This document shows, piece by piece, positions 1 through 8,647 of a stretch of DNA of 64,000 bases (its first letter is position 1; each line of letters starts with the position of its first letter). A model generated the notes under the pieces. It was not told the origin of the DNA. It saw only the letters and a program-made list of their open reading frames with translations, and did not search any database. Source of the DNA: Qipengyuania nanhaisediminis (GTDB lineage Bacteria; Pseudomonadota; Alphaproteobacteria; Sphingomonadales; Sphingomonadaceae). The stretch spans positions 765,461 through 829,460 of the forward strand of contig NZ_FOWZ01000001.1 in the NCBI RefSeq assembly GCF_900115585.1. Direction: 5' to 3'. The translations under genes and the position numbers were made by a program.

Positions 1-1
1 C

Positions 2-3000
2 AATGCGATTGCTGCGGGCGAATACGGCCCGGTTGGCGGCAATGTTCTTGCCAACGACACCGTCGGCGCGGACGATGCGGTTGTCACGTCCTTCACCGGT
101 TCGGGCGGTTCGGGCGCTGCGGGCGAAACCGTGCAGGGCGCATACGGCACGCTGACGATCGCGGCTGACGGAACCTACAGCTACACCCGCGATGCGGGCA
201 CGCCCGGCGATGTCGAAGACAGCTTCGATTACCTGATCACGGACGGCGACGGCGATACGGCCACGGCCACGCTGATCATCGCGATCGCCGACAGCCCGGT
301 CACGCTGGATCTTCCGGTTGCCGGCGAAGCGGGTACCGAAGTCGACGAGGCCGGTCTTCCGGCAGGTTCGGCTGCGGCGACCGATGGCGAGTTCACGAGC
401 GGCACCTTCACCTATACCGCGCCAGATGGCCCGGCGGTGATCACCATCGGCGGCACTGCAGTGACCGCTGTCGGCCAGACCTTCACCGGTAGCTTCGGCA
501 CTCTGACCGTGACCTCGATCGCCGAAGGCGAGATCGGTTACACATACGAGCTGACCACCAATACCGACGGCGACGACACCTTCGACAGCTTCGAAGTGAC
601 CGTTACCGACCAGGACGGCGACACTGTCTCCGGCGATCTCGATATCGACATCGTCGACGATGTGCCCACCGCACGTCCCGACACGGACAGCGTGACCGAA
701 GACGGTCCGCTCGCTGCCAGCGGCAACGTCATCACCGATGCGGAGGCCAATGGCGACAATGGCGCAGATACGCAGGGTGCGGACGGCGCCGAAGTGTCGG
801 CCTTCTCGTTCGGCACCGATGCCGGCACGGTGGGCGCTCCGCTTGCCGGTCTGTACGGCACGCTGACGCTCAATGCGGATGGCAGCTACACCTACGAGCT
901 CGATAATGCGAACCCGCTGGTCCAGGGCCTCGACTCCGACGACAGCCTGACCGAGGTGTTCGAATACACAATCACCGATGGCGACGGCGACAGCTCGCCG
1001 ACGACGCTGACGATCACGATCAACGGCGCGGACGACATCGTGACAATCAACGGTCTCGACCTCAAGACGCCCGAAGAAATGGTCGACGAAGACGACCTGC
1101 CGGAAGGCTCGTCGCCCGATGCGAACGCGCTGGTGCAGGATGGCAGCTTCACGGTCGACAGCCCCGACGGGCTGAGCGTGCTGACGGTTGGCGGCACTGC
1201 GGTCTGGGGCAATGGCGAGACCTATCCGGTCTCGATCACCGGCGAGTTCGGCACGGCCCGGATCACCGATGTGACCGTGACCACCGACGCCAATGGCGAT
1301 GTGGTCTCGGCAACCGTGTTCTACGAATACGAGCTGAGCGACAACACTCTGGAGCATGACGCTGCCGGCGAAGACGATGTCACCGACAGCTTCGAAGTGA
1401 TCGCCACCGATACCGACGGCTCGCAGGACACTGCATCCCTCGACATCCAGGTCATCGACGATGTTCCCACCGCGGAAAATGATACGAATAGCGTCGTCGA
1501 AGGTCTTGGCAACTCGACTTCTGGCAATGTCTATGACGGCAACGGCGCGGGCGATAATGGCGACGAACTTGGCGCCGACACAGACGGCACTGCCGGTATC
1601 GAGGTCACCGGTGTACGCACCGGCGGCGAAGGCGATGCAGGTGCGCTAGTTGCTGTTGGTACGCAGGTAACGATCTCGGGCACCTATGGCGACCTAACGA
1701 TCGAAGACGACGGCAGCTACACCTATACGCTGAAGACTGCCTCCATCCCTTCGAGCGTGACCAGCGAGACTTTCACCTACCAGATCACGGATGGTGACGG
1801 CGATACGGATCTGGCAGAGCTGGTCATCACGCTGAACCAGGATCCCAACGCTCCCGACATCACCGGCGATGCGCTGATGGTCTATGAAGACGGCCTTGCG
1901 GACGGCGTGCAGCATGGCGCCGACAGCGAAACGGCTGCAGGCAGCTTCAATGTCGTCACCAATGGCGAAGATGTCACTTTCACGCTCGAAGCGGACAACG
2001 GCAACACGCTGACCGATCCGTCGGTCGGCGACACGCTGATCACGAGCAAGGGTGTGGTCGAGATCACTTCGATCACCGATGATGGCAATGGCACCTTTAC
2101 CTATGGCTACGAGTACACGCTTTCGGCGGCTCTGACCCATACGGGGCAGGGTGAGATCAACCCGCTGTCCGACACGATCGACATGAGCGTGACCGACGCA
2201 ACGGGCGACAGCGATCTCACGCCAGGCCAGATCGTCATTTCGATCGTCGACGACATCCCTGTTGCAGAAGACAACGCCAACACGGTTTCGGAAGGTGCCA
2301 GCACCTCAGGAAACATCCTGACCGACGATGACGGTTTCGGTGTCGATGTGGCGGGTGCAGATGGCCTTGCGGGCATCCTCGGCGTAACCAGCGACGATAC
2401 TGGCGACAGCGATAGCACGGGACCGTTCACGGTCACTTCTTCGCTTGGCACACTGACTATCCAGGCCAACGGGGACTACACTTACGATAGCTTCGCCAAT
2501 TCGACGAACGCCGATACGACAGATACCTTCACGTATCAGATCATCGACGGTGACGGCGATGTGGCGGAAGCTCAGCTCGTTATCTCGATCGATAATGTAG
2601 CCGGAAACGTATCGGACAATGACGCGCTTGTTTTCGAGGCCGGCCTTGACGGAATCGGCAGCGCCGGCGGCACCGACAGCGAAACGGATGCAAACGGCCA
2701 AATCACTGTCACCGGTGCGAGCGGAACACTCACCTATTCCCTTACATCTAGCGCGACCGGTTCGTACGGCACGCTGACGCTCGACGCGGCAACCGGCGAG
2801 TATAGCTACACGCTGACCGCGCCGGTCGATGGCGACACGCTTTCGCCAGACCAGGGCGGTGATAATGGGGACAACACGGTCAACGCCAGCGTGGTCTCCG
2901 GCTTCGAAACCTTCACCTACCAGGTGGTCGACCAGGACAATAACGTCATCGGCACTGGCGAAATCCAAGTCAGCATCGTCGACGACGTTCCGACTGCGAC

Positions 3001-6000
3001 CGATCAGACCTTGATCACCGTCGCTGAAGATGCGGCCGCTATCAGCGGCAATGTCATGACCGACGGCGTTGCCGATACGGAAGGCGCAGACGGAGCGACC
3101 GTTACCTCGATTACGGTGGGTTCCGATACCGTCGCGGTTCCGCAGGACGGCAGCAACGCGACGCTGACCAATGGGAATGGCACCTACACCATCGATATGG
3201 ACGGCAACTGGACGTTCGATCCGGCTACGGGTCTGGATCAAACCAGCGGAGCGATCCTTGCCGACTTCACCTATACGCTGACCGACGGCGATGGCGACAT
3301 GGACACGGCGACACAGCCGATCCGCATCGAAGACGGTGCAGCACCGGGCGATCCTGCAGGCCTTGACCTCAGTGTCGACGACCAGAACCTTGCTGACGGC
3401 AGCACCCCGGGCGGCGACGATTTCGACCAGGGCACGATCAATTTCGTTCCCGGATCCGATCCTTTTGCGACCATCGTCTTTGGCGATGTGGGCGATCTCG
3501 GCGGCGACCTCGACTGGGTACGTACTGGCGATTTCGAAATCGTGGGTTCGGATGCCGACGGTCCGGTAGTTACCCTCACTCTGGTAGTGAACGGTAATGA
3601 CGCGACCGTGACGGCGACGCTCAACGACAATTATCTGGGCCATGCAGATGCCGGAGACGAGCTCGACGCGCTTGGCTTCGTCAATGTCGTGGCGACGGAT
3701 CTCGACGGCGATGTGGCCTTGGGACGCGTCGATGTCAGTGTCTCGGACGATGTTCCACTGGCTGTCGATGATAGCAACACTGTTGTCGAAGGTGCGGGCA
3801 ATTCGGCCAGCGGCAACGTTTACGACGGCACGACCGGCGGCGACAATGCCGATGCCATCAATGCCGACATTCCGACGGATGGCACCGAAGTCACAGGCGT
3901 GCGCAGCGGCGGCGAAGGCGACGTGGGCGCTCTGACGGTTGTCGACACCCAGGTTACGGTCTCGGGTGCCTATGGTGACCTGACGATCGAGGACGACGGC
4001 AGCTATACCTATACTCTCACCGCTGCATCGGTCCCCAATGGCGCTAGCGAGACCTTTACCTACCAGATCACCGATGCCGATGGCGACACGGACCTGGCGG
4101 AGCTGGTCATCAGCATCAGCCAGGATCCCAACGCTCCGAACCTTATCGGTGATCTTCGCGAGGTGTTTGAAGACGGGCTTGCCGACGGCACCCAGCATGG
4201 TCCCGACAGCGAGACTGCTGCTGGCGCATTCTCGATCCAGACCAACGGCGAAGACGTGACCTTCACGCTCGAAGCGGACAACGGCAACACGCTGACCGAT
4301 CCGGAGATCGGTGACACGTTGACGACGAGCAAGGGTGTGATCGAGATCACCGACATCATCGACAATGGTATCGGCGTTTTCTCCTACCAGTACACCTACA
4401 CGCTATCGGCTGCGCTGACGCATACGGGCCAGGGCGAGGTGAACCCGATCCTCGACACGATCACGACCACGATCACGGACGCGACGGGCGACAGCGATCC
4501 CACTCCGGGTTCGATCGTCATCTCGATCGTCGACGATGTGCCAACTGCACTCGATCCTGATGCGGCTTTCGTAACCAATACCGGCGGTTCGTCATCGGCA
4601 CCGACGACGCTCGACCTGAGCGATCTCGATGTCGACGACAATTTCGGGGCCGATGGCGCTGGAGCAGTCATCTTCACCGCTGCTTCGATCACCGCACTCG
4701 AAGGACAGGGCCTGACTTCGGGCTTGGCGCCGCTCGAGTACTCGATCTCGGCAGATGGCACGGTCCTGACCGCGACGAAGTCGACCGACGACAGCCCTGT
4801 GTTCACCATCGCCCTCGAACCTACCGGCAATGACGACAACTATGTTGTCACCATGAGCCAGCCTCTGGATGCGGTCACCGATGTCGATTTCAACGACGGC
4901 GGTTACAACTTCGTGGGCGGTAACGGATCGTGGGCGGGCTTCAACCAGCCTGCGACCAACGACAGCCTCGACTTGCTCCTGACGCCGGTTAATGGCGGAA
5001 CGGTCAACACAAACGCCAATGAAGGCGGCGTCGGCAGCGGTAACTCGGTCGGCGGCGGCGAAGCAATGCGCGTCGATTACGTGACCGATCTGTCTGGCGC
5101 TCCGGTGTCGGGTGGCGACTTCTACGCTGGCGACGATACGCAGAGTTTCGAAGGTCACCAGACCATCAACGGCGGCTCTGCATTCTTCACCAAGATCACG
5201 AGTTCGACGATCGTTACGATCGCGGCCTTCGATGATGATGATACCGGCACGCTCAAGGATGTCGGCGATGGTTCGCCGGATATCGTGACCAGCATCGCCA
5301 TCAGCTACAACGGCGTCACGACAGTGATTGATAGCGACGGCACCTACGATGTCGGAGGTAACAACTACACCGTTACTTTCAACGGCGACGGGACTGTCAA
5401 CGTTGCAAATGTAGTGACCGATACGCGGATCGCGGCCTTCACCAACGACGGCTATAACAGCATCGAATGGGGTCATGGAGGCGGCAACACCTTCAAGATC
5501 GGCGATTTCGGCGCAACGGTGACGACCGACGAGCCTGTCAACTTCACGGTGCCGATCTCGATCGAGGACGGTGATGGCGACATTGTCGATGCCGGCACGC
5601 TCGACATCACGGCGCTGCCTGCTGGGTCCGGCGCATCGTCGGCATCTTTCGCGACAACGGCCGAGTTCATGACCGAAGCCAGCCTGTTCGAAAGCGCCGA
5701 GAACGACAATGGCACCCTTACCGGCGGTAACGGTTTCGGATCCGGCGGTGCCAAAGGCGCCGAGTTGAAGACGCTTGAAATGACCACGATGACGGCAATC
5801 GCCAGCGGCTTCATGCTTGGTGACTACGGATCGTTCGAGCCTCTCGTTCTCGAGACCGGTGCCGACGCCTCGTTCACCAGCTTTGTTGCGGGTAGCTATG
5901 ACCCTGCGCTCGACCTGGTGATCGGCACCAGCGAATTCGATGGTGCAATCGCACCCGAGCTCGAGTTCGAACTGGGCTCCAGTACCCTCGACTCATTCGA

Positions 6001-6469
6001 CGCGAACATCCTGGGCAACGACGTGGCACTTAGCGATGCTGCCCCGATCTTCCCCTTCGAAGGTTCGGAGATGGGTATCGACTACGCTGCATTCGGCGCA
6101 CCTAATGAAGGAACTTTCGCTTCGAATGACGCAGTTGGCGGGCTCGACATAGCCACCGGCGATGCGAGCGCCGCGATGGAAGCCCTGCTGCTCATCGAAG
6201 CGCCGGAAATCACCAATGCAAATGGCGCGCTGGATGCCAAGCTGGCTATCGGTGAAGCGATCGAAGACATCGCTGCAGAAGCCAGCGTTGACGCACTGGT
6301 TACGCATTTCGCGGTTGAAAGCGGCATAGAGGGCGACGGCTTGCAGTCGATCGTCCCGACCGAAGGGTTGCTCGACACGATGGTCCAGCCGGGCCTCGCT
6401 CAATCGCTGGCAAACGGCTTGACGGTCGACCAGCTCGATGATGCCGCCCTTGCCGGGACGGCAGCATGA
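2..6469 (+). CDS. Giant VCBS/T1SS-143-type repeat adhesin, 5' partial
   Basis: The frame is open from the window edge to TGA at 6467-6469, giving 2155 visible residues; the true start lies upstream. The protein is a tandem array of roughly 100-residue beta-rich modules. Each carries the signature of VCBS or T1SS-143 repeats: a GTLT/GDLTI strand, a DGSYTYTL strand, an ETFTYQITDGDGD segment and a closing I-DDVP linker. It is very acidic and has no cysteine I noticed, as expected for a type I secretion substrate. The last 450 residues depart from the repeat pattern and probably hold the secretion signal, but I see no GGxGxDxxx RTX nonapeptides. OmpA, TolC, ABC exporter and HlyD genes follow, and a LapG-like protease closes the locus, so a cell-surface adhesin of LapA type is the best reading. 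The retention and cleavage region expected at the N-terminus is not visible. Confidence 0.9.
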   Translation, partial: NAIAAGEYGPVGGNVLANDTVGADDAVVTSFTGSGGSGAAGETVQGAYGTLTIAADGTYSYTRDAGTPGDVEDSFDYLITDGDGDTATATLIIAIADSPVTLDLPVAGEAGTEVDEAGLPAGSAAATDGEFTSGTFTYTAPDGPAVITIGGTAVTAVGQTFTGSFGTLTVTSIAEGEIGYTYELTTNTDGDDTFDSFEVTVTDQDGDTVSGDLDIDIVDDVPTARPDTDSVTEDGPLAASGNVITDAEANGDNGADTQGADGAEVSAFSFGTDAGTVGAPLAGLYGTLTLNADGSYTYELDNANPLVQGLDSDDSLTEVFEYTITDGDGDSSPTTLTITINGADDIVTINGLDLKTPEEMVDEDDLPEGSSPDANALVQDGSFTVDSPDGLSVLTVGGTAVWGNGETYPVSITGEFGTARITDVTVTTDANGDVVSATVFYEYELSDNTLEHDAAGEDDVTDSFEVIATDTDGSQDTASLDIQVIDDVPTAENDTNSVVEGLGNSTSGNVYDGNGAGDNGDELGADTDGTAGIEVTGVRTGGEGDAGALVAVGTQVTISGTYGDLTIEDDGSYTYTLKTASIPSSVTSETFTYQITDGDGDTDLAELVITLNQDPNAPDITGDALMVYEDGLADGVQHGADSETAAGSFNVVTNGEDVTFTLEADNGNTLTDPSVGDTLITSKGVVEITSITDDGNGTFTYGYEYTLSAALTHTGQGEINPLSDTIDMSVTDATGDSDLTPGQIVISIVDDIPVAEDNANTVSEGASTSGNILTDDDGFGVDVAGADGLAGILGVTSDDTGDSDSTGPFTVTSSLGTLTIQANGDYTYDSFANSTNADTTDTFTYQIIDGDGDVAEAQLVISIDNVAGNVSDNDALVFEAGLDGIGSAGGTDSETDANGQITVTGASGTLTYSLTSSATGSYGTLTLDAATGEYSYTLTAPVDGDTLSPDQGGDNGDNTVNASVVSGFETFTYQVVDQDNNVIGTGEIQVSIVDDVPTATDQTLITVAEDAAAISGNVMTDGVADTEGADGATVTSITVGSDTVAVPQDGSNATLTNGNGTYTIDMDGNWTFDPATGLDQTSGAILADFTYTLTDGDGDMDTATQPIRIEDGAAPGDPAGLDLSVDDQNLADGSTPGGDDFDQGTINFVPGSDPFATIVFGDVGDLGGDLDWVRTGDFEIVGSDADGPVVTLTLVVNGNDATVTATLNDNYLGHADAGDELDALGFVNVVATDLDGDVALGRVDVSVSDDVPLAVDDSNTVVEGAGNSASGNVYDGTTGGDNADAINADIPTDGTEVTGVRSGGEGDVGALTVVDTQVTVSGAYGDLTIEDDGSYTYTLTAASVPNGASETFTYQITDADGDTDLAELVISISQDPNAPNLIGDLREVFEDGLADGTQHGPDSETAAGAFSIQTNGEDVTFTLEADNGNTLTDPEIGDTLTTSKGVIEITDIIDNGIGVFSYQYTYTLSAALTHTGQGEVNPILDTITTTITDATGDSDPTPGSIVISIVDDVPTALDPDAAFVTNTGGSSSAPTTLDLSDLDVDDNFGADGAGAVIFTAASITALEGQGLTSGLAPLEYSISADGTVLTATKSTDDSPVFTIALEPTGNDDNYVVTMSQPLDAVTDVDFNDGGYNFVGGNGSWAGFNQPATNDSLDLLLTPVNGGTVNTNANEGGVGSGNSVGGGEAMRVDYVTDLSGAPVSGGDFYAGDDTQSFEGHQTINGGSAFFTKITSSTIVTIAAFDDDDTGTLKDVGDGSPDIVTSIAISYNGVTTVIDSDGTYDVGGNNYTVTFNGDGTVNVANVVTDTRIAAFTNDGYNSIEWGHGGGNTFKIGDFGATVTTDEPVNFTVPISIEDGDGDIVDAGTLDITALPAGSGASSASFATTAEFMTEASLFESAENDNGTLTGGNGFGSGGAKGAELKTLEMTTMTAIASGFMLGDYGSFEPLVLETGADASFTSFVAGSYDPALDLVIGTSEFDGAIAPELEFELGSSTLDSFDANILGNDVALSDAAPIFPFEGSEMGIDYAAFGAPNEGTFASNDAVGGLDIATGDASAAMEALLLIEAPEITNANGALDAKLAIGEAIEDIAAEASVDALVTHFAVESGIEGDGLQSIVPTEGLLDTMVQPGLAQSLANGLTVDQLDDAALAGTAA
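1475..2263 (+). repeat. Adhesin internal duplication, copy 1
   Basis: This stretch of about 790 bp encodes a block running from an ENDTNSVVEG segment to a VISIVDD linker. A closely related block lies 2283 bp downstream. The two share long identical DNA runs, for example 1979-2020 against 4262-4303 (42 bases identical), so the duplication looks recent or is kept alike by recombination. Boundaries are approximate and follow the codon-level match. Confidence 0.8.
3758..4546 (+). repeat. Adhesin internal duplication, copy 2
   Basis: This is the second copy of the block described at 1475-2263, in the same frame and offset by 2283 bp (761 codons). Protein identity is high over EVTGVR, GDLTIEDDGSYTYTL, LEADNGNTLTDP and SAALTHTGQGE segments. 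The less similar repeats lying between the copies suggest a multi-module unit was duplicated, not a single repeat. Confidence 0.8.
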
Positions 6470-6503
6470 TAACTCAGGAAACTCTGCAACAGGGGAACTT
6501 GCA

Positions 6504-7214
6504 ATGAAGAAAATAACAGCGGTATTCACGCTGGCAGGAGCTGCGGTCGGGCTGACGCCCTCCGCGGCTTTCGCGCAGGATGACCTGATGGCGCTCGGCA
6601 TGGACGAGCTCCGCTCCGAAGTGCAGCGGCGCTACGACGCAGGTCTGGCGATGACGAACGACTCTTCGGTCGTGTCCGCCAACGACCCGCGCTACATCTG
6701 GGCCAGCGAAACCAAGGCCCAGTGCGGCATCGCTCTCGGCTATCTCAAGTCCAGCACGCGCGACGAGGTAAGCCTGTCGCGATGCGCTCTGGCTTACGAC
6801 ATGATGCAGCGTGCCCCGCGCCCGCGCGTCGAACCGGCACCGCTGCCGACGCCCGAACCGGCGCCGGAAGTGTGCAACCGCGAAGCACCGGGCCTGATCT
6901 TCTTCGAGTTCGATTCCGCCACCCCGCAGCAGGATGCCGTCGAGACCGTCCAGTACGTCGTCGAGAATGCACCCGCCTGCGACTGGAACAGCTTCACCGT
7001 GATCGGCCATACCGATCGCGCCGGTAGCAACGCCTACAACGAAGGTCTTTCGCAGCGCCGCGCCGAAGCGGTGGCGAACCTGATGGCAAGCCGCGGTATT
7101 CCGGCTTCCAGCATCACGACCCAGGCACAGGGCGAGGAATCGCCGCGTGTGCCGACTGCCGATGGCGTGCGCGAGTTGCAGAACCGCCGCGTCGAAATCC
7201 AGGTCAGCGAATAA
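6504..7214 (+). CDS. OmpA-family C-terminal domain envelope protein
   Basis: The product has 236 residues. It begins with a signal peptide (MKK, hydrophobic core, AFAQ cleavage region). A Pro-rich linker follows, and the C-terminal half is an OmpA-like peptidoglycan-binding domain with FFEFDSATP, the VIGHTDRAG motif, LSQRRAEAV and a terminal NRRVEI. The ATG at 6504 is preferred because AGGGGAA lies 6 bases upstream and the signal peptide begins there; an in-frame ATG at 6438 would overlap the adhesin. The gene starts 34 bp after the adhesin and 15 bp before the TolC-like gene. It probably anchors the secretion machinery or adhesin layer to peptidoglycan; that role is inferred from position. 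Confidence 0.85.
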   Translation: MKKITAVFTLAGAAVGLTPSAAFAQDDLMALGMDELRSEVQRRYDAGLAMTNDSSVVSANDPRYIWASETKAQCGIALGYLKSSTRDEVSLSRCALAYDMMQRAPRPRVEPAPLPTPEPAPEVCNREAPGLIFFEFDSATPQQDAVETVQYVVENAPACDWNSFTVIGHTDRAGSNAYNEGLSQRRAEAVANLMASRGIPASSITTQAQGEESPRVPTADGVRELQNRRVEIQVSE

Positions 7215-7229
7215 GAGGGGGGACGAATA

Positions 7230-8633
7230 ATGCGTACGACAACCCTAGCAATGACCGCAGCGCTCCTGCTTGCAGGCGCAGCTCCGGCAGCCATGGCGCA
7301 GGATGCTGCGACCGAAGCCGTCACCATGCAGGAGGCGATCACGATTGCGATGCAGTCGAACCCGCAAATCCTGCAGGCGCAATACAACAAGGAGGCGATC
7401 GAGTTCGAACGCCGACAGGCGCAGGGCCTGTTTCTGCCGCGTGTGAACATCGAGGCGAGTGCGGGTATCCGCCGGCTTGAGAACAACACACGCCGCACGC
7501 TCGGCATTTCTGACGAAGAGCTTTATCCGCTCGAAGCCGGGATCACCGGCGAATGGACCGTATTCGACTTCGGTCGCCGTCGCGGAGAGCTTCTGCGCCA
7601 GGCAGCCCGTGTCGACGGGGCCTCGCTGCGGGTGCTTGAACGCTCCGAGTTCATCGCCCTACAGATCGCTCGCCAGTACCTCGACGTCCTGCTCCAGCAG
7701 CGCGTCGTTGCTGCTGCGCGCGACAACGCAGCATTCCACCAGTCGCTGGTGACCGACCTTTCTCGCGGTGTCGACGAAGGTTCGATCTCGATTGCCGACC
7801 AGCAACAAGCGGAAGAGCGTCTCCAGTCGGCCCTGGTCCGTAGCGAAGAGGCGAGCCTCGAGCTCGAAAATGCCTATATCTCGCTGCGCCGCCTCACCGG
7901 CCTCGATGTCTCGTCGGCAACTCTGCCGCCGAACCTTGCCAGCGCGATGCCGCCGGATCTGCCCAGCGCGATCGGTCTTGCGCGGATCAACAACCCTCTG
8001 GTGCGTGAAGCCCAGGCCGACGTGGATGCCGCCAATGCTCTCGTAGATTCGGCAGAGGGCGATTTGTGGCCGACCATCGGTCTCGAAGCCCGTGGCCGTG
8101 TCGGTGAAGACATCGACGGTTTCCGAGGCGAAACGAACGACATCCAGGCCCGCGTCGTGCTGCGCTGGAATGTGTTCGACGGCGGGATCAACCGTGCCAA
8201 GCTGCAGGAAAACGTTCGGCAGGCAAGCCTTGCCCGCTATGCGCTGCATGACCGTCAGCGCGAAGCGGAAGAAGACGTCCGCCTTGCATGGCAGCAGCTG
8301 TATACGCAGCGGCGCGTGACCGAACAGCTCGCACGCCAGAGCCAGGTAAGCGATGACCTGCTGCTGTCGTATCGCAGCCAGTTCAACATCGGCCGTCGTT
8401 CGCTGCTCGATGTGCTCGATGCGCAGAATACTAGGTTTAACACCCAGGTACGTCTCGAAACGGCACGCTTCTCGCAATTGTTTGCGCAGTACCAGACGTT
8501 AGCTGCTACAAACCAGTTTCTAGATGCGCTGAGCATTGCACCGGGAGCCGGTGCGATGGAGCAGGAACGCCAGCGGTTCGACTACGGTCCGCCGGTAGAG
8601 GCCGAGCTGCAAAGGCGCGTCGACGGAGATTGA
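7230..8633 (+). CDS. TolC-like outer-membrane factor of type I secretion
   Basis: The product has 467 residues with a signal peptide ending near AMAQ. Two outer-membrane efflux repeats follow, with typical coiled-coil segments (MQEAITIAMQSNPQILQAQ, QADVDAANALVDSAEG) and strand segments (EWTVFDFGRRRGE in the first repeat and RWNVFDGGINRAKL in the second). Its length and the TLAATNQFLDAL end match the LapE/TolC family used by type I secretion systems. A GAGGGGGG ribosome-binding site precedes the ATG. It would form the outer-membrane channel for the ABC exporter and HlyD-like adaptor encoded just downstream. The C-terminal extension after the last helix is short and charged. Confidence 0.92.
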   Translation: MRTTTLAMTAALLLAGAAPAAMAQDAATEAVTMQEAITIAMQSNPQILQAQYNKEAIEFERRQAQGLFLPRVNIEASAGIRRLENNTRRTLGISDEELYPLEAGITGEWTVFDFGRRRGELLRQAARVDGASLRVLERSEFIALQIARQYLDVLLQQRVVAAARDNAAFHQSLVTDLSRGVDEGSISIADQQQAEERLQSALVRSEEASLELENAYISLRRLTGLDVSSATLPPNLASAMPPDLPSAIGLARINNPLVREAQADVDAANALVDSAEGDLWPTIGLEARGRVGEDIDGFRGETNDIQARVVLRWNVFDGGINRAKLQENVRQASLARYALHDRQREAEEDVRLAWQQLYTQRRVTEQLARQSQVSDDLLLSYRSQFNIGRRSLLDVLDAQNTRFNTQVRLETARFSQLFAQYQTLAATNQFLDALSIAPGAGAMEQERQRFDYGPPVEAELQRRVDGD

Positions 8634-8647
8634 CACGCTAAGGGCTC

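Noticed and set aside
2306..4198. A 630-codon open frame antisense to the adhesin
   Set aside because: It is an effect of the repetitive, biased codons of the adhesin and has no start signal or domain.
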